Positions 29,023 to 39,703 are shown, counted from the first letter of the stretch. The stretch: 64,000 nucleotides of DNA from Erwinia pyri (GCF_030758455.1 NZ_CP132353.1:1922001-1986000); one strand, 5' to 3'. The notes: a model not told the origin generated them from the sequence alone. Translations and numbers: made by a program.

Positions 29023-29886
29023 TCAGGAGAGCGGCAGAATAGGATATTTTCCGCTGAGAATGGGCTTGCAGAGAATTTTATAGCCGTCGCTGTCGAAGCC
29101 TTGTGGCGTTTTCGTCAGCTCACCAGCCTGAGCGATATCCTCTACCGATCCCAGATAGAACCAGTTATTGATGACATGGATCTGCTGGTGGGTGAGGCCC
29201 TGCTCAACAACGCCTACCGCGCCATCCCACGGCCAGCACTGCACCCGCACCTGTTCCAGCGCCAGCATCAGGCGCTGATGATGCTCTTCCACACTCTCTT
29301 TCCCGCAGCAGGCTCCGGCACAGCGCCCAAGACTGGCACGGAAGCAGGCGCGATCTTTATTGACCTTCTCAATTCCCAGCAAGCCCAGACAGAGCCGCTG
29401 CTCATCGGCAATTTTTTGCAGTTTTTCCAGCGCGGCGTGACGGCTGGCATAGAGGCCGAAAAGGTTTGGCGTATGGGAGAAGTCCAGCTCTTTGGCGTAG
29501 ACCACGCTCGGCTTGCCGCCGCTGATATGCAGCGAACAGAGCTGGCGGTTTTTCCGCAGCCGCTTGTTAAACAGCGGCTGCTGGTTCTTGATCATCCTGG
29601 CTTCCAGCAGCAGGGCGCCCAGCTCGCCAGCGGTCTGAATAAAGGTCACCTCACGCGCCAGACGCAGCATTTTCGCCTCATCCGCCGTGCGGAAATGGGA
29701 CATCACCCGGGTGCGGATATTCACGCTTTTGCCGATATAGAGCGGCATGGTTTCGCTGTCGCCGTGAAAAATATAGACGCCCGGCACCGAGGGCAGACCT
29801 TCAAGAGAGGGACGGAGATGATCGGGGTATTGATAAATCGCCGCAGGTTCAAACTCCAGGCGATGGCTTGCTACACGTCTTGGCAC
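29023..29886 (-). CDS. cho: Excinuclease Cho (UvrC homologue)
   Basis: This 287-residue endonuclease is related to the N-terminal half of UvrC and makes the 3' incision in nucleotide excision repair. It carries the GIY-YIG fold (PGVYIFHGDSETMPLYIGKSVNIRTRV) and the UvrC-like segment LLLEARMIKNQQPLFNKRLR. A Cys-rich stretch (CFRASLGRCAGACCG) follows. Length and neighbours (spy, nadE) match E. coli Cho (295). The start is GTG at 29886 with GGAG 6 bases upstream. A strong LexA box precedes it. Confidence 0.93.
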   Translation of the reverse strand: MPRRVASHRLEFEPAAIYQYPDHLRPSLEGLPSVPGVYIFHGDSETMPLYIGKSVNIRTRVMSHFRTADEAKMLRLAREVTFIQTAGELGALLLEARMIKNQQPLFNKRLRKNRQLCSLHISGGKPSVVYAKELDFSHTPNLFGLYASRHAALEKLQKIADEQRLCLGLLGIEKVNKDRACFRASLGRCAGACCGKESVEEHHQRLMLALEQVRVQCWPWDGAVGVVEQGLTHQQIHVINNWFYLGSVEDIAQAGELTKTPQGFDSDGYKILCKPILSGKYPILPLS

Positions 29887-29898
29887 ATGGCACTCCGG

Positions 29899-29920
29899 TT
29901 ACTGGTTACATGTACAGTGT
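29899..29920. promoter_or_regulatory. LexA (SOS) box of cho
   Basis: CTG-N10-CAG (29902-29917: CTGGTTACATGTACAG) within a 20-base palindromic context, about 13 bases upstream of the cho start codon. Cho is an SOS gene in E. coli. Confidence 0.85.
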
Positions 29921-29951
29921 AGCAGGCCGCAGTCGGAGAAAAAAGCGGCAA

Positions 29952-30836
29952 TTAGCGGGTGGCCCGCCAGCAAATCAGTGAACCCAGCGTGACCATGATC
30001 ACCCCTTGCCAGAAACTGAATGAGGGAGTGAGCTGAAGCCACAAAGAGGCGAGCAGGGCTGAAAACACCGGCGTGAAGTAGGAGGCCGTGGCTAGCAGCG
30101 TCATATTGCCGTGCTGAATGCCCCGGTTCCACGCTGAATAAGCGATGGCGGTTGAAGCAGCCATAAACAGCACTTCTGTGATCACCAGTGGGCTGAAGTG
30201 CATCGGCTGCGGCTGCCCGTTCACGGCAAACTTGATCCACAGAGCAGCAGCCGTAATCAGGAAAAACAGGGTGACGCCGCTCTGGCCCCCGGCATAACGA
30301 CGTGTGACGTTGTTATAGAGCGCCCAGGCGATAGCAGCAAAGAGTGCCAGTCCATACGCCACCGGGTTATCCATCACGTTGTGCCACAGCAGCCGCGGCG
30401 TCCAGACGCTCTCTCCCTTCACTACCCAGATAATGCCTGCGACTGCCAGCGCCAGCCCCGGCCAGAGCCACCAGCGAAAGCGCTGCTGATTTAACGGGAT
30501 CGCGAACAGCAGCGTCAGGCTGGGCCAGAGATAATTAATCATCCCTAACTCCAGCGCCTGTGGGCGCGTATGGGCGAGACCAATGGAGACAGCCAGGCAG
30601 ATTTCGTAACTGACAAACAGCGTGCCGCCCCACCATAAATAGCGGGGGGAGAGATTACGCCAGCGCGGAAGGCCGCCAGCCAGACAGAGAAAAAGCGCAC
30701 TGGCGCTGTAGATCATTGCGGCACCGCCGGTCGCGCCCAGCGATTCTGCAATAGTGCGGATTAGCCCGACAGTGGTGCTCCATAAAACGATGGCGCAGAG
30801 GCCAGTCAGCGTCGCGCGTTGCGGTGTCAGTGCCAT
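29952..30836 (-). CDS. yddG: Aromatic amino acid exporter of the DMT family (YddG)
   Basis: This 294-residue inner-membrane protein has ten hydrophobic segments in two EamA repeats. The N-terminus LCAIVLWSTTVGLIRTIAESLGATGGAAMIYS and the segment GMINYLWPSLTLLFAIPLN fit YddG (293 residues in E. coli), which exports aromatic amino acids. It lies between nadE and cho, downstream of the nadE terminator. The subfamily assignment is by memory of sequence; another DMT exporter is possible. Confidence 0.8.
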   Translation of the reverse strand: MALTPQRATLTGLCAIVLWSTTVGLIRTIAESLGATGGAAMIYSASALFLCLAGGLPRWRNLSPRYLWWGGTLFVSYEICLAVSIGLAHTRPQALELGMINYLWPSLTLLFAIPLNQQRFRWWLWPGLALAVAGIIWVVKGESVWTPRLLWHNVMDNPVAYGLALFAAIAWALYNNVTRRYAGGQSGVTLFFLITAAALWIKFAVNGQPQPMHFSPLVITEVLFMAASTAIAYSAWNRGIQHGNMTLLATASYFTPVFSALLASLWLQLTPSFSFWQGVIMVTLGSLICWRATR

Positions 30837-30853
30837 ATCATCCCTGCTGGATC

Positions 30854-30877
30854 AAAAAAGGGCGGTGTCAGCCGCCC
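30854..30877 (-). terminator. nadE terminator
   Basis: On the minus strand GGGCGG and CCGCCC (30860-30865 and 30872-30877) form a stem followed by six T (30854-30859 as A on the plus strand), 18 bases after the nadE stop. Confidence 0.8.
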
Positions 30878-30894
30878 CGTAAGCCTGGAGGAGA

Positions 30895-31722
30895 TTACTT
30901 CTTCCAGAAGTCATCAAACACAGTGATCGGCGGGCGCCGTTTGTGCTCGGTTTTCACGTACCAGCCTTCAATGATTTTGGCGGAGGCCTCGTCAATGGTC
31001 TTGCCTTCCAGATACTGGTCAATCATCTCATAGGTCACGCCAAGCGCCACCTCATCCTGCAGGCCCGGACGATCGTCTTCCAGATCGGCCGTGGGATGCT
31101 TGAGATAGAGATGTTCCGGGCAACCCAGCTCTTTCAGCAGGGCTTTTCCCTGGCCTTTGTTCAGGCGGAAAAGGGGATTGATATCGGTGCCGCCATCCCC
31201 ATATTTGGTAAAGAAGCCGGTTACCGCTTCGGCAGCGTGATCCGTCCCTACCACCACTCCCGAGTACATACCGGCAATGCTGTACTGCGCTTTCATACGC
31301 TCGCGCGCTTTTTCGTTACCGCGTACAAAATCGGAAAGAGTCACGCCCGCCTCGCGCAGCGCTTTTTCGCTGGCTAATACGGCTTCTTTGATATTCACCG
31401 TCAGCACGCGGTCAGGCTTGATAAAATCGATCGCATCCTGACAGTCCTGCTCATCGGCCTGAACGCCATGAGGAAGGCGCACGGCGATAAACTGATAGTC
31501 GGTTGACCCGGTCTCTTCCCGCAGCTCGGTAATAGCAAGCTGGCTGAGTTTACCCGCCAGCGTTGAGTCCTGGCCGCCGCTGATGCCTAAAACCAGCGAT
31601 TTAATGCCCGGATAGGTTTTCAGATAAGACTTCAGAAAGTCAACGCTGGTGCGTACTTCCTGTTTTACGTCGATAGTGGGTTTGACACCCAGCGCTTCAA
31701 TAATTTCCTGTTGCAGAGCCAT
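30895..31722 (-). CDS. nadE: Ammonia-dependent NAD synthetase
   Basis: This 275-residue cytoplasmic enzyme amidates deamido-NAD to NAD with ATP and ammonia, the last step of NAD synthesis. The PP-loop of N-type ATP pyrophosphatases is clear: [17 protein letters not shown] (about 45-60). [43 protein letters not shown] and the C-terminal [15 protein letters not shown] are conserved. There is no glutaminase domain. Length equals E. coli NadE (275). It is followed by a terminator before yddG. Confidence 0.97.
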   Translation of the reverse strand: MALQQEIIEALGVKPTIDVKQEVRTSVDFLKSYLKTYPGIKSLVLGISGGQDSTLAGKLSQLAITELREETGSTDYQFIAVRLPHGVQADEQDCQDAIDFIKPDRVLTVNIKEAVLASEKALREAGVTLSDFVRGNEKARERMKAQYSIAGMYSGVVVGTDHAAEAVTGFFTKYGDGGTDINPLFRLNKGQGKALLKELGCPEHLYLKHPTADLEDDRPGLQDEVALGVTYEMIDQYLEGKTIDEASAKIIEGWYVKTEHKRRPPITVFDDFWKK

Positions 31723-31842
31723 TTACTTCTCCTCTGTTCATTCCGCTTAGGTTGCGGTGATTGCAAGTCGCCTAAAGTAAAACTAGCCTGCCCGAGGTGA
31801 AACAACAAGAATCATTCCTGCTGTTTCAACGCTTTTAGCTGA

Positions 31843-33036
31843 CTAATCGGGCTTTTTCGGTTTTTGCGCCAGCACCACAAACATCGTTATCGCCAGCATA
31901 TAGCAGCCGAAGATGGTAGCGGTCATGGTCAGCACCGAGGTTCCGCCGATGCCGGTTACGGGCACAGCAATTCCCCCCAGCGTAAACATCGTCACGCCCA
32001 TCACGGCGGAAGCGCTGCCGGCACGGTGCCCCTGACTTTGCATCGCCAGTGAGGCGGCCGCCACGCCTACGGCGCCATTACTGGCGACGCTGAAGAAGAG
32101 TGCCACCAGCACCACTGGCAGGGCCGCCCCGCTCAGGCCGGTGATCAGCAGGCTGCCGGAGGAGAGGAACGCCAGCGTCAGCGCGCCTTTCACTACGCGA
32201 TATTCTCCCCATAGCGGACTGAGACGCGCGCTGATTTGAGAGGCCAGGATCAGGCCAACGCCGTTGGCCGCAAAGCAGAAGCTGAACGCCTGAGGCGACA
32301 GGCCATAAATCTGCTGCAGCACAAAGGGAGAAGCGCCGATGTAGGCAAACATACCGGACATCATAAAGCCCTGAGTCAGGCAGAAGCCCATAAACGGACG
32401 ATGTTTCACAACCTGTCCCAGCGCGGCCCACGCGGAGAAAAATGAGCCCTGGCTTCGCCGCTCCGGGAGCAGGGTCTCATGGAGTTTGACCTTCGTCAGC
32501 ACGAACAGCAGGGCGGCAATGGCCGCAATCACCATAAACAGCCCGCGCCAGTCCAGCGCCGCCATCAGTGCGCCGCCCATGACCGGCGCGGCGATAGGGG
32601 CAAGACCGTTCACCAGCATCAGCAGGGCAAAGAAACGGGTCAGCTCATGTCCGCTGTACATATCACGGGCAATCGCCCGCGACAGCACCGCACCGCCCGC
32701 GCCGGAGAGACCTTCAAAGAGGCGAGCCAGTAGCAGCTGGTTGATATCCTGGGCCAGCGCGCAGCCAACCGAGGCGATCAGCAGCAGCACCAGCGACAGC
32801 AGCAGTGGGCGGATACGACCATATTTGTCACTCATCGGGCCAAAAATCAGCTGGCCCAGCCCCAGACCCAGCAGACCGGCGGTCAGACTCAGCTGCGCGG
32901 TAGCGGTAGGCGTTTGCAGATCCCGTGCCAGCGATGGCAGGGCGGGAAGATAAAGATCGATACAAAGCGGCCCTAACGCCGCAAGAAGGCCTAGCGTGAT
33001 GGCATAGCCAAGACGATTGGGATGTGCAGGTGTCAT
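31843..33036 (-). CDS. Bcr/CflA family MFS drug exporter
   Basis: This 397-residue protein has twelve hydrophobic segments and the Bcr/CflA (DHA1) signature near the N-terminus: CIDLYLPALPSLARDL, then LGLGQLIFGPMSDKYGRIRPLL, which is the MFS loop 2-3 motif. LARLFEGLSGAGGAVLSRAIARDM is the DHA1 motif C-like region of antiporters. It is likely a proton-driven exporter of small compounds such as bicyclomycin, chloramphenicol or sulfonamides; the true substrate is unknown. It lies between nadE and divergently transcribed osmE. Confidence 0.88.
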   Translation of the reverse strand: MTPAHPNRLGYAITLGLLAALGPLCIDLYLPALPSLARDLQTPTATAQLSLTAGLLGLGLGQLIFGPMSDKYGRIRPLLLSLVLLLIASVGCALAQDINQLLLARLFEGLSGAGGAVLSRAIARDMYSGHELTRFFALLMLVNGLAPIAAPVMGGALMAALDWRGLFMVIAAIAALLFVLTKVKLHETLLPERRSQGSFFSAWAALGQVVKHRPFMGFCLTQGFMMSGMFAYIGASPFVLQQIYGLSPQAFSFCFAANGVGLILASQISARLSPLWGEYRVVKGALTLAFLSSGSLLITGLSGAALPVVLVALFFSVASNGAVGVAAASLAMQSQGHRAGSASAVMGVTMFTLGGIAVPVTGIGGTSVLTMTATIFGCYMLAITMFVVLAQKPKKPD

Positions 33037-33240
33037 TATTCCTCTGTCTTAAATAGGAGATCCGTGAGTTTTTGCTATAAGGCGTAGAGTTTTTCTGCTG
33101 ACGTTTTCAAGGCGCGCATTATAGGCCTCAGCCAGGACGAGGCGCACGGAATTTTGCTTTTTTGCTGCCATAAAGTTGATAAATCAGCGATTATGTTCCA
33201 GGCTTATCCCGACATGGAAAATTCAACGAGGAATAAAAAC

Positions 33241-33576
33241 ATGAAGAAGTTAACCGGATTTATTGGTGCTGCAGTTGCGTTGGCCGTATTGTCTGGCTGT
33301 ACAGCTTACGATCGCGCAGAAAGCTACGTGACTAAACCCGTTGTGCAGGACGTGAAAAAAGGGATGACCCGTCAGCAGGTTCGTGACATTGCTGGTCCAC
33401 CTTCTACCGAAATCACTATGGTTCACGCTCGCGGTACCTGCCAGACTTATGTTCTGGGCGAGCGTGACGGCAAGCCGCAGACCTACTTTGTCAGCTATGC
33501 TGACACAGGTCGCGTAATGAACTACGGCTTCCAGAGCTGTAAAGAGTACGACACCGATCCGCAGGCTGCTCAGTAA
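33241..33576 (+). CDS. osmE: Osmotically inducible lipoprotein OsmE
   Basis: This 111-residue outer-membrane lipoprotein has a signal peptide and lipobox VLSGC (Cys about 20). The SmpA/OmlA-type fold is recognisable by [17 protein letters not shown] and [25 protein letters not shown]. Length matches E. coli OsmE (112), which is induced by osmotic stress and in stationary phase. ATG 33241 follows GAGGAA; the longer frame upstream has no signal peptide. Confidence 0.93.
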   Translation: MKKLTGFIGAAVALAVLSGCTAYDRAESYVTKPVVQDVKKGMTRQQVRDIAGPPSTEITMVHARGTCQTYVLGERDGKPQTYFVSYADTGRVMNYGFQSCKEYDTDPQAAQ

Positions 33577-33600
33577 TCGTAGCGGCGGTATCATAAAAAA

Positions 33601-33627
33601 CGGTTACTTCGGTGGCCGTTTTTTTTT
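33601..33627 (+). terminator. osmE terminator with UUCG loop
   Basis: CGGTTAC-TTCG-GTGGCCG (33601-33618, with two G-U pairs) is preceded by six A and followed by nine T. A textbook intrinsic terminator, 24 bases after osmE; the A-run makes it usable from both sides. Confidence 0.9.
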
Positions 33628-33678
33628 GCCTCTTGTCGGGGCTTCACTATCAAACAGCCAGCCCCAATCGGTCGCGCC

Positions 33679-34074
33679 TTACAGGCCAGGCGGGCGAGGG
33701 ACTTCCAGGTAACGCCCATCTATATCCCGACGGTAATAGTGTCCTTCCTCAACGTAAAAGCGCTCGCCATTATAATCAAGCGCCCGCATCTCGCCGCTGA
33801 CAGGCTCTGACGGCGGCTGCACGACAACATAGGTATTATCTTCCTGCCGCTGATAGTAGTGTCCGTTCAGCGCATAGTAGGTCAGCCCACCGATCAGCAC
33901 TGCTGCTGCGGCCTCTGGCAGGAAAGAGAGATGCCCCGGTCCACCGCCGTGATGCCAGCCCGGCCCTGGCCCATGCCCCCAACCCGGTCCACGCCCCCAG
34001 TCGCCCGGATGGGCGGAAACCAGCGCGGGTGATAACAACGTAAAGGCCAACAGTGTACACATCACCTTTTTCAT
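33679..34074 (-). CDS. Small secreted Gly/His-rich protein (DUF6515-like)
   Basis: This 131-residue protein has a signal peptide (ending VSA-HPGD, about residue 21). A Gly/Trp/His/Pro-rich stretch follows (about 22-47), then a short hydrophobic segment (FLPEAAAAVLIGGLTYYAL). The C-terminal tail has repeated GxYYxR/RD-type beta units (HYYQRQEDNTYVVVQ, RFYVEEGHYYRRDIDGRYLEV). This pattern fits the uncharacterised DUF6515 family of periplasmic or surface proteins. No function is known. ATG 34074 gives the signal peptide directly. Confidence 0.65.
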   Translation of the reverse strand: MKKVMCTLLAFTLLSPALVSAHPGDWGRGPGWGHGPGPGWHHGGGPGHLSFLPEAAAAVLIGGLTYYALNGHYYQRQEDNTYVVVQPPSEPVSGEMRALDYNGERFYVEEGHYYRRDIDGRYLEVPRPPGL

Positions 34075-34203
34075 AAGGTCTCTCCAGGTTCTGACTGGGG
34101 CTAACATTACGCCAGGCCGGCCAAAACGCAAGAGGCTGCCCCCTGCTATTGTGGGTTGCTTACACTGCTTAACGTATTCTTAACTCTCCCTCCATGATGC
34201 CTG

Positions 34204-35538
34204 TCAGATTGCCTCTTTGCGCTCGCCGGACCAGCTGGCCCGATCGGCCGCGATCCGCTTTTCCGGCTGCAACAGCGTCATCGCCAGCATGCTGCAAAAA
34301 GCGATGGCAGCCGTGGCGCTGAACATGGCGTTATAGCCAAAGTTCTGTGCCAGCCAGCCGCTGAGCAGAGGGGAGGTGATTGAGGCGAGATTAGCGATAG
34401 CCAGGGTGATGCCGCTGTAGGTTCCAACGGTAGATTTTGGCGTAACGTCGATCACCACCGACCAGTAGACATTGTTGACTAACGCGTTCAGCGCATTGCC
34501 CAGCGTCATCATCAGGATAATTCCGGCGGCGGAAGGCATATAGGGAATAGCCATAAAGCAGGCCGCCGTCAGGAGCAGCGTCACGCTGGCAAAGAGATTG
34601 CGGGCATACCTTAAATTATTAAAGCGCTTCAGCAGGGTATCAGCAATTTTCCCGCCGAGCAGTACCGTAAAGCAGGCGCCGCTCCAGGGGATCATCGCCA
34701 CGTACCAGAGAGAGTGCAGATCGTAATGGAAGCTGTCCTGCAGATATTTTGGTCCCCAGGTCACCAGCGTGAAGGTGATGTAGAGGAAAGAGAAATAGCC
34801 CAGGGCATTACACACCAGCGTGCGGTTGGTAAAAAAGCGCCACCACGGCAGGCGTGGGCCGCTGCTGGCCGCTTCTGCCTGACCCTCAGCGATCAGGGCG
34901 CGCTCCTCAACGCTCACCGCTGAGTGGAGCTCAGGCGTGTCCGCAAAGACTTTAGCGAACAGCAGCATGGCCGCCAGGGAGAAAATACCCAGCAGCACAA
35001 ACATCACCCGCCAGTCACCGGTTAACAGCAGCAGGCCCACCGCGATGGGCGCGGTAAGCAGTGCGCCGACCTGCGTACTCAGCAGGCCGATCCCTAACGC
35101 AATGCCGCGCTCGTTGTCCGGCGCCCAGTTTGCAATGGCTTTATTCATCAGCGCATAGGCCGGGCCTTCAGCGAAGCCGAACAGCACGCGCATCACCGCG
35201 AATCCCATAATGGCGGAGCCGCTGAACAGAGCGATACCCACTTCGCCTGCCCAGGCAGTTGCAATCTCCAGCAGCGACCAGAGGATGCCCGCCATCAGCC
35301 ACACTTTTCGGGTGCCCAGGCGGTCTGCCAGAAATCCGCCGCAGAGGGAACCAAACAGGTAGCCGAAGCCGAAATAGCTCAGTACCGCGCCGAGCTGGAT
35401 TTTACTGAAGTGGAACTCTTCAGAAATAGCGTTAGCCGCAAAGGAGAGCGCACCACGATCGATATAATTGATTAACGCAATAAAAAACAGCATGGCAAAG
35501 ATGCGGTAACGATAGCGGTGGGGGGCGGCAACAGTCAT
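34204..35538 (-). CDS. MFS transporter, anion:cation symporter (hexuronate/glucarate-type)
   Basis: This 444-residue inner-membrane protein has twelve hydrophobic segments. The motif LINYIDRGALSFAANAI in the first helix and GGFLADRLGTRKVWLMAG after the second are characteristic of the ACS family (ExuT, GudP, DgoT). It is probably a proton symporter for an organic acid such as a sugar acid. No catabolic genes are adjacent, so the substrate cannot be inferred from context. It is flanked by the DUF6515 gene and katE. Confidence 0.82.
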   Translation of the reverse strand: MTVAAPHRYRYRIFAMLFFIALINYIDRGALSFAANAISEEFHFSKIQLGAVLSYFGFGYLFGSLCGGFLADRLGTRKVWLMAGILWSLLEIATAWAGEVGIALFSGSAIMGFAVMRVLFGFAEGPAYALMNKAIANWAPDNERGIALGIGLLSTQVGALLTAPIAVGLLLLTGDWRVMFVLLGIFSLAAMLLFAKVFADTPELHSAVSVEERALIAEGQAEAASSGPRLPWWRFFTNRTLVCNALGYFSFLYITFTLVTWGPKYLQDSFHYDLHSLWYVAMIPWSGACFTVLLGGKIADTLLKRFNNLRYARNLFASVTLLLTAACFMAIPYMPSAAGIILMMTLGNALNALVNNVYWSVVIDVTPKSTVGTYSGITLAIANLASITSPLLSGWLAQNFGYNAMFSATAAIAFCSMLAMTLLQPEKRIAADRASWSGERKEAI

Positions 35539-35643
35539 AGATTTTCTTCCTTACGTCTCAGGTAAGGTAACTGAAGCAACATTAATGCCAGAATTCAGAC
35601 CAGGTGGTAAAACTTGACAATGCGGGGTTTCAAACAGAGGGGT

Positions 35644-35679
35644 AGAAAAAGAAGCAGCAGGCACTCGCTGGCCTGCTGC
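35644..35679 (-). terminator. katE terminator
   Basis: GCAGCAGGC (35654-35662) and GCCTGCTGC (35671-35679) form a 9-bp stem with an 8-base loop. On the minus strand it is followed by TTCTTTTTC. It lies 38 bases after the katE stop. Confidence 0.8.
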
Positions 35680-35716
35680 ACCCTGATGGGACGTTAACCG
35701 CTGCTTTAAAGTGCAG

Positions 35717-37981
35717 TTAAGCGGGTACGCTCAACGCCTTCTGACTACGTGACCAGATACGGTGAGCACCCATAGCGGAGAGGAATTCACTCATAAAGAC
35801 GCCTTCTGCTTTGCTGTCCTCAATAATGCCTTCCTCCTGTTCGGTTTCACCCAGCCCGAACTGAGATTTAAAGCGTCGCGCATCTCCACTCAGACCGATC
35901 ACCTTCAGGTGCTTGTACGCTTCCAGCAGGAAATAACGGGCATCGCCACTCAACAGCAGGGCGTCAATATTGCCGTCCGGGACGATAACCGCATCAAAGG
36001 TCAGCGAAGGCAGACCGCTGAAGGTGGCGTCCACAGGCAGATCTGAGCCATCATCAGCGCGAACCCGACCCATATGCGGTGCCAGCAGTTTGGCATGGAC
36101 ACCCTGAGCTTTCAGCTCCTGAAGGATCGCCAGCGTATCGGCAGCTACCACGCCATCGCTCATCAGAAGAGCCACCTGACGGCCTTTGATAGAGCCGCTT
36201 GGCACGGCATAGAGGCTCAGGCTGGCATCTTTCTTCAAGCCGTTGACATCTTTCGGCGGCGCCGTGTGCATTTTCTCATCGGAGAGGGCAATCCCCAGGT
36301 TCTGGGCTACGCCATGCGCCAGAGAGATATCAATATGCACCAGATGATCCACCACGCGTTCACGGATATATTCCCGGGCAACCTTGCTCAGTTCAAACGA
36401 GAAGGCATCAACAATATGCTGCTGCTCGACCGGCGTCTGGCTGTTCCAGAAGAGGCGCGGCTGGGAATAATATTCGCCAAACGAGGGGCTGCGCTCGCGC
36501 ACTTTGTGGCCTTCAATGCGTTCCTGATGGCTTTCAAACCCGCCGCGATGAGGGGCAGAGGGCGTTTCGCGCGGCCAGTTGTCATTGATGGAGTTAGGCT
36601 CGTAATTTGCCGGATTGGTATCAATATCCATCCGGTGCATGCCCTGACGCTGGAAGTTATGGTAAGGGCAGACCGGGCGGTTGATCGGGATCTCATGGAA
36701 GTTTGGTCCGCCCAGGCGGCTGATCTGCGTATCCGTATAGGAGAAGAGGCGCCCCTGCAGCAGGGGATCGTTAGAGAAATCCATGCCGGGAACGATATGG
36801 CCGGGATGGAAGGCGACCTGTTCAGTCTCGGCAAAGAAGTTGTCCGGGTTACGGTTAAGCACCATTTTGCCAATCAGCTCTACCGGAACCAGCTCTTCCG
36901 GGATCAGCTTTGTGGCATCAAGCAGGTCGAAATCAAATTTGAATTCATCCTCTTCCGGGATCAGCTGCACCCCCAGCTCATACTCGGGGAAATCACCCGC
37001 TTCAATGGCTTCCCACAGGTCACGGCGGTGGAAGTCAGGATCGCGGCCGGTGAGTTTTTGCGACTCATCCCATAAGAGAGAAGCTTTACCCGCCACCGGC
37101 TTCCAGTGGAAGCGCACAAAGGTGGCTTTGCCTTCCGCATTGATAAAGCGGAAGGTGTGGATGCCAAAGCCTTCCATGGTGCGGTAGCTGCGCGGGATAC
37201 CGCGATCGGACATTGCCCAGATCACGTTATGCAGCGTTTCGGGCTGCAGCGAAACGTAATCCCAGAAGGTATCATGCGCACTCTGGCCCTGAGGAATTTC
37301 GTTATGCGGCTCAGGTTTCACCGCGTGAACAAAATCAGGGAATTTGTGCGCATCCTGAATAAAGAAGACTGGCGTATTATTGCCGACCAGATCAAAAACG
37401 CCTTCCTCGGTATAGAACTTGGTGGCCCAGCCGCGAATATCCCTGACCGTATCAGCCGAACCCGCTCCTCCCTGTACGGTTGAGAAACGCACGAACACTG
37501 GCGTGACCTGCTGCGGGTCGCGCAGGAAATCAGCTTTGGTGACGTGGCTCATATCGCGGTAGGGCTGGAAATAGCCATGCGCAGCGGAGCCCCTGGCGTG
37601 CACTATGCGCTCCGGAATCCGCTCATGGTCAAAATGGGTGATTTTTTCCCGCAGGATAAAATCTTCCAGCAGGGTGGGACCCCGCGTGCCTGCGCGCAGA
37701 GAATTCTGATCGTCCGCAATACGGGTGCCCTGATTGGTGGTCAGCGGAAAGTTCTCGCCGCCTTTACGGAAGGTTTCCAGCGCATCGAGTTTAGCATTAT
37801 GCGTATCAGGCGCCTTCAGGCTACCCGGGGCGGTAGGCTGTTTACCGGGCGCGGTAGGTTCCGCTAAAGGTTTATGTGAACCATCTGCAGGAGCCAGCGA
37901 ATCCATGCCGGGTTTGGCGGAGTCGGGGCCTGTTAAGGGCGCGTTGTGGCTCAGTTCCTTGTTATCGGTTTCTTTCGACAT
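35717..37981 (-). CDS. katE: Catalase HPII
   Basis: This 754-residue large-subunit, clade 2 monofunctional catalase decomposes hydrogen peroxide. An N-terminal Pro/Ala-rich arm precedes the catalase core with the distal His (H128 in [12 protein letters not shown]) and the heme-ligand Tyr in [16 protein letters not shown]. The C-terminal flavodoxin/GATase-like domain ([22 protein letters not shown]) is typical. Size matches E. coli KatE (753). ATG 37981 is preferred over the GTG at 37987 for ribosome-binding-site spacing. In E. coli it is sigma-S dependent. Confidence 0.96.
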   Translation of the reverse strand: MSKETDNKELSHNAPLTGPDSAKPGMDSLAPADGSHKPLAEPTAPGKQPTAPGSLKAPDTHNAKLDALETFRKGGENFPLTTNQGTRIADDQNSLRAGTRGPTLLEDFILREKITHFDHERIPERIVHARGSAAHGYFQPYRDMSHVTKADFLRDPQQVTPVFVRFSTVQGGAGSADTVRDIRGWATKFYTEEGVFDLVGNNTPVFFIQDAHKFPDFVHAVKPEPHNEIPQGQSAHDTFWDYVSLQPETLHNVIWAMSDRGIPRSYRTMEGFGIHTFRFINAEGKATFVRFHWKPVAGKASLLWDESQKLTGRDPDFHRRDLWEAIEAGDFPEYELGVQLIPEEDEFKFDFDLLDATKLIPEELVPVELIGKMVLNRNPDNFFAETEQVAFHPGHIVPGMDFSNDPLLQGRLFSYTDTQISRLGGPNFHEIPINRPVCPYHNFQRQGMHRMDIDTNPANYEPNSINDNWPRETPSAPHRGGFESHQERIEGHKVRERSPSFGEYYSQPRLFWNSQTPVEQQHIVDAFSFELSKVAREYIRERVVDHLVHIDISLAHGVAQNLGIALSDEKMHTAPPKDVNGLKKDASLSLYAVPSGSIKGRQVALLMSDGVVAADTLAILQELKAQGVHAKLLAPHMGRVRADDGSDLPVDATFSGLPSLTFDAVIVPDGNIDALLLSGDARYFLLEAYKHLKVIGLSGDARRFKSQFGLGETEQEEGIIEDSKAEGVFMSEFLSAMGAHRIWSRSQKALSVPA

Positions 37982-38111
37982 CGTCACTTATTCCTGTAGT
38001 TGTGATTCTGGACTTCAGTAACTATAGAACAGGGAAGCGGATATGCCTGGAAACAGAAGGGATAATCGGGGGAAAGCTGAGGGAACAGGGATTAAGCGCG
38101 GCAAATATAAC

Positions 38112-38133
38112 CGGGCTGGTGAAAACCAGCCCG
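38112..38133. terminator. Hairpin terminator after tcyP
   Basis: CGGGCTGGT-GAAA-ACCAGCCCG: a perfect 9-bp stem between the tcyP stop and katE start. The T-run on the minus strand is weak (GTTATATTT). Confidence 0.6.
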
Positions 38134-38142
38134 TTGAGCGAA

Positions 38143-39540
38143 TCAGCGGTGAGCTAACTCCACCTCGTTTTCTGCATCGGCATTAAGCAGCGTTTTATCG
38201 GTCTGCTTCAGCCACTGGCTGGTCAGCGTACCGGCTGTCATAGAACCATTAACGTTCAGCGCCGTACGGCCCATATCAATCAGTGGCTCAATGGAGATCA
38301 GCAGCGCAACCAGCGTCACCGGCAGGCCCATAGTAGGCAGCACAATCAGCGCAGCGAAGGTCGCGCCGCCGCCCACGCCAGCTACACCGGCCGAGCTGAG
38401 GGTGACGATGCCTACCAGCGTAGCAATCCACATCGGGTCGAAAGGATTAATGCCTACGGTTGGTGCCACCATGACGGCGAGCATGGCCGGATAGAGGCCC
38501 GCACAGCCATTCTGGCCGATAGTAGCCCCGAAAGAGGCTGAGAAGCTGGCAATGGACTCCGGCACGCCAAGACGACGGGTCTGCGCTTCGACGCTTAGTG
38601 GGATAGTGGCGGCGCTGGAGCGGCTGGTAAAGGCGAAGGTGATCACCGGCCACACTTTACGGAAGAAACGCTTTGGATTGACGCCATTAACCGAGAGCAG
38701 CAGCGCATGGACGGCGAACATCATCGCCAGGCCCAGGTAAGAGGCCACCACAAAACCACCCAGCTTGATAATGTCATTGACGTTTGAGCTGGCCACCACT
38801 TTCGTCATCAGCGCCAGCACGCCATATGGCGTCAGCTTCATGATCAGGCGTACCAGCTTCATTACCCAGGCCTGCAGCACATCGATCGCTGCCAGCACGC
38901 GCTCGCCTTTCGGCTTGTCATCACGCAGCAGGTGCAGTGCGGCCACGCCCAGGAAAGCGGCAAATATTACCACGCTGATGATCGACGTTGGGTTTGCGCC
39001 CGTCAGATCGGCAAACGGATTTTTAGGCACGAAAGAGAGCAGCAGCTGCGGCGTGGAGAGGTCAGCCACTTTGCCCACATAGTTATTCTGCAACGCAGCC
39101 AGACGTGCGGTCTCCTGAACGCCCTGTACCAGACCGGAGGCGTTGAGGCCAAAGAGCCAGGTCACGAAGACGCCCACCAGCGCGGAGATGGCGGTGGTAA
39201 ACAGCAGCACGCCGATGGTCAGCACGCTGATTTTACCCAGCGAAGAAGCGTTATGCAGGCGGGCGACGGCGCTCAGGATCGAGGCGAAGACCAGCGGCAT
39301 CACGATCATCTGCAGCAGCTGCACGTAGCCATTACCGACGATGTTGATCCAGCTGATGGACTCTTTCAGCACCGGGCTCTCTGAGCCATAAATCGTATGC
39401 AGGGCCAGACCAAACAGGACGCCAATTACCAGCCCAAGCAGGACCTTTTTTGACAGGCTCCAGTGAGCGGCACCGCATTTAGCCAGGATAACTAACAGGG
39501 CAACAAAGGCCACCAGGTTAGCAATTAATGGAAGGTTCAT
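38143..39540 (-). CDS. tcyP: L-cystine symporter TcyP (YdjN)
   Basis: This 465-residue inner-membrane protein of the dicarboxylate/amino acid:cation symporter (DAACS) family matches E. coli TcyP (463). Family landmarks are the Ser/Thr-rich reentrant loop [19 protein letters not shown], the [19 protein letters not shown] segment and GTLTSQ at the end. TcyP takes up cystine and is under CysB control in E. coli. It lies between katE and ydjM; in E. coli ydjN also neighbours ydjM. Confidence 0.92.
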   Translation of the reverse strand: MNLPLIANLVAFVALLVILAKCGAAHWSLSKKVLLGLVIGVLFGLALHTIYGSESPVLKESISWINIVGNGYVQLLQMIVMPLVFASILSAVARLHNASSLGKISVLTIGVLLFTTAISALVGVFVTWLFGLNASGLVQGVQETARLAALQNNYVGKVADLSTPQLLLSFVPKNPFADLTGANPTSIISVVIFAAFLGVAALHLLRDDKPKGERVLAAIDVLQAWVMKLVRLIMKLTPYGVLALMTKVVASSNVNDIIKLGGFVVASYLGLAMMFAVHALLLSVNGVNPKRFFRKVWPVITFAFTSRSSAATIPLSVEAQTRRLGVPESIASFSASFGATIGQNGCAGLYPAMLAVMVAPTVGINPFDPMWIATLVGIVTLSSAGVAGVGGGATFAALIVLPTMGLPVTLVALLISIEPLIDMGRTALNVNGSMTAGTLTSQWLKQTDKTLLNADAENEVELAHR

Positions 39541-39703
39541 TCCCAGTACTCCAGTCAGGACGACGTAATCCCTACGTCTGTAAACATCGGATAATTTTCA
39601 TCGCGCACTCAGTGCGTCCAGTGGAGGAATGGTAACAGTTCAGGCTGGGGCTGCTATATATCCAAAAAGAATGGGTTATAACAAATCGCCCTGATTTGAG
39701 GGT

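Noticed and set aside
36074..37075. 333-codon plus-strand open frame opposite katE
   Set aside because: Antisense shadow of the catalase gene; no family resemblance.
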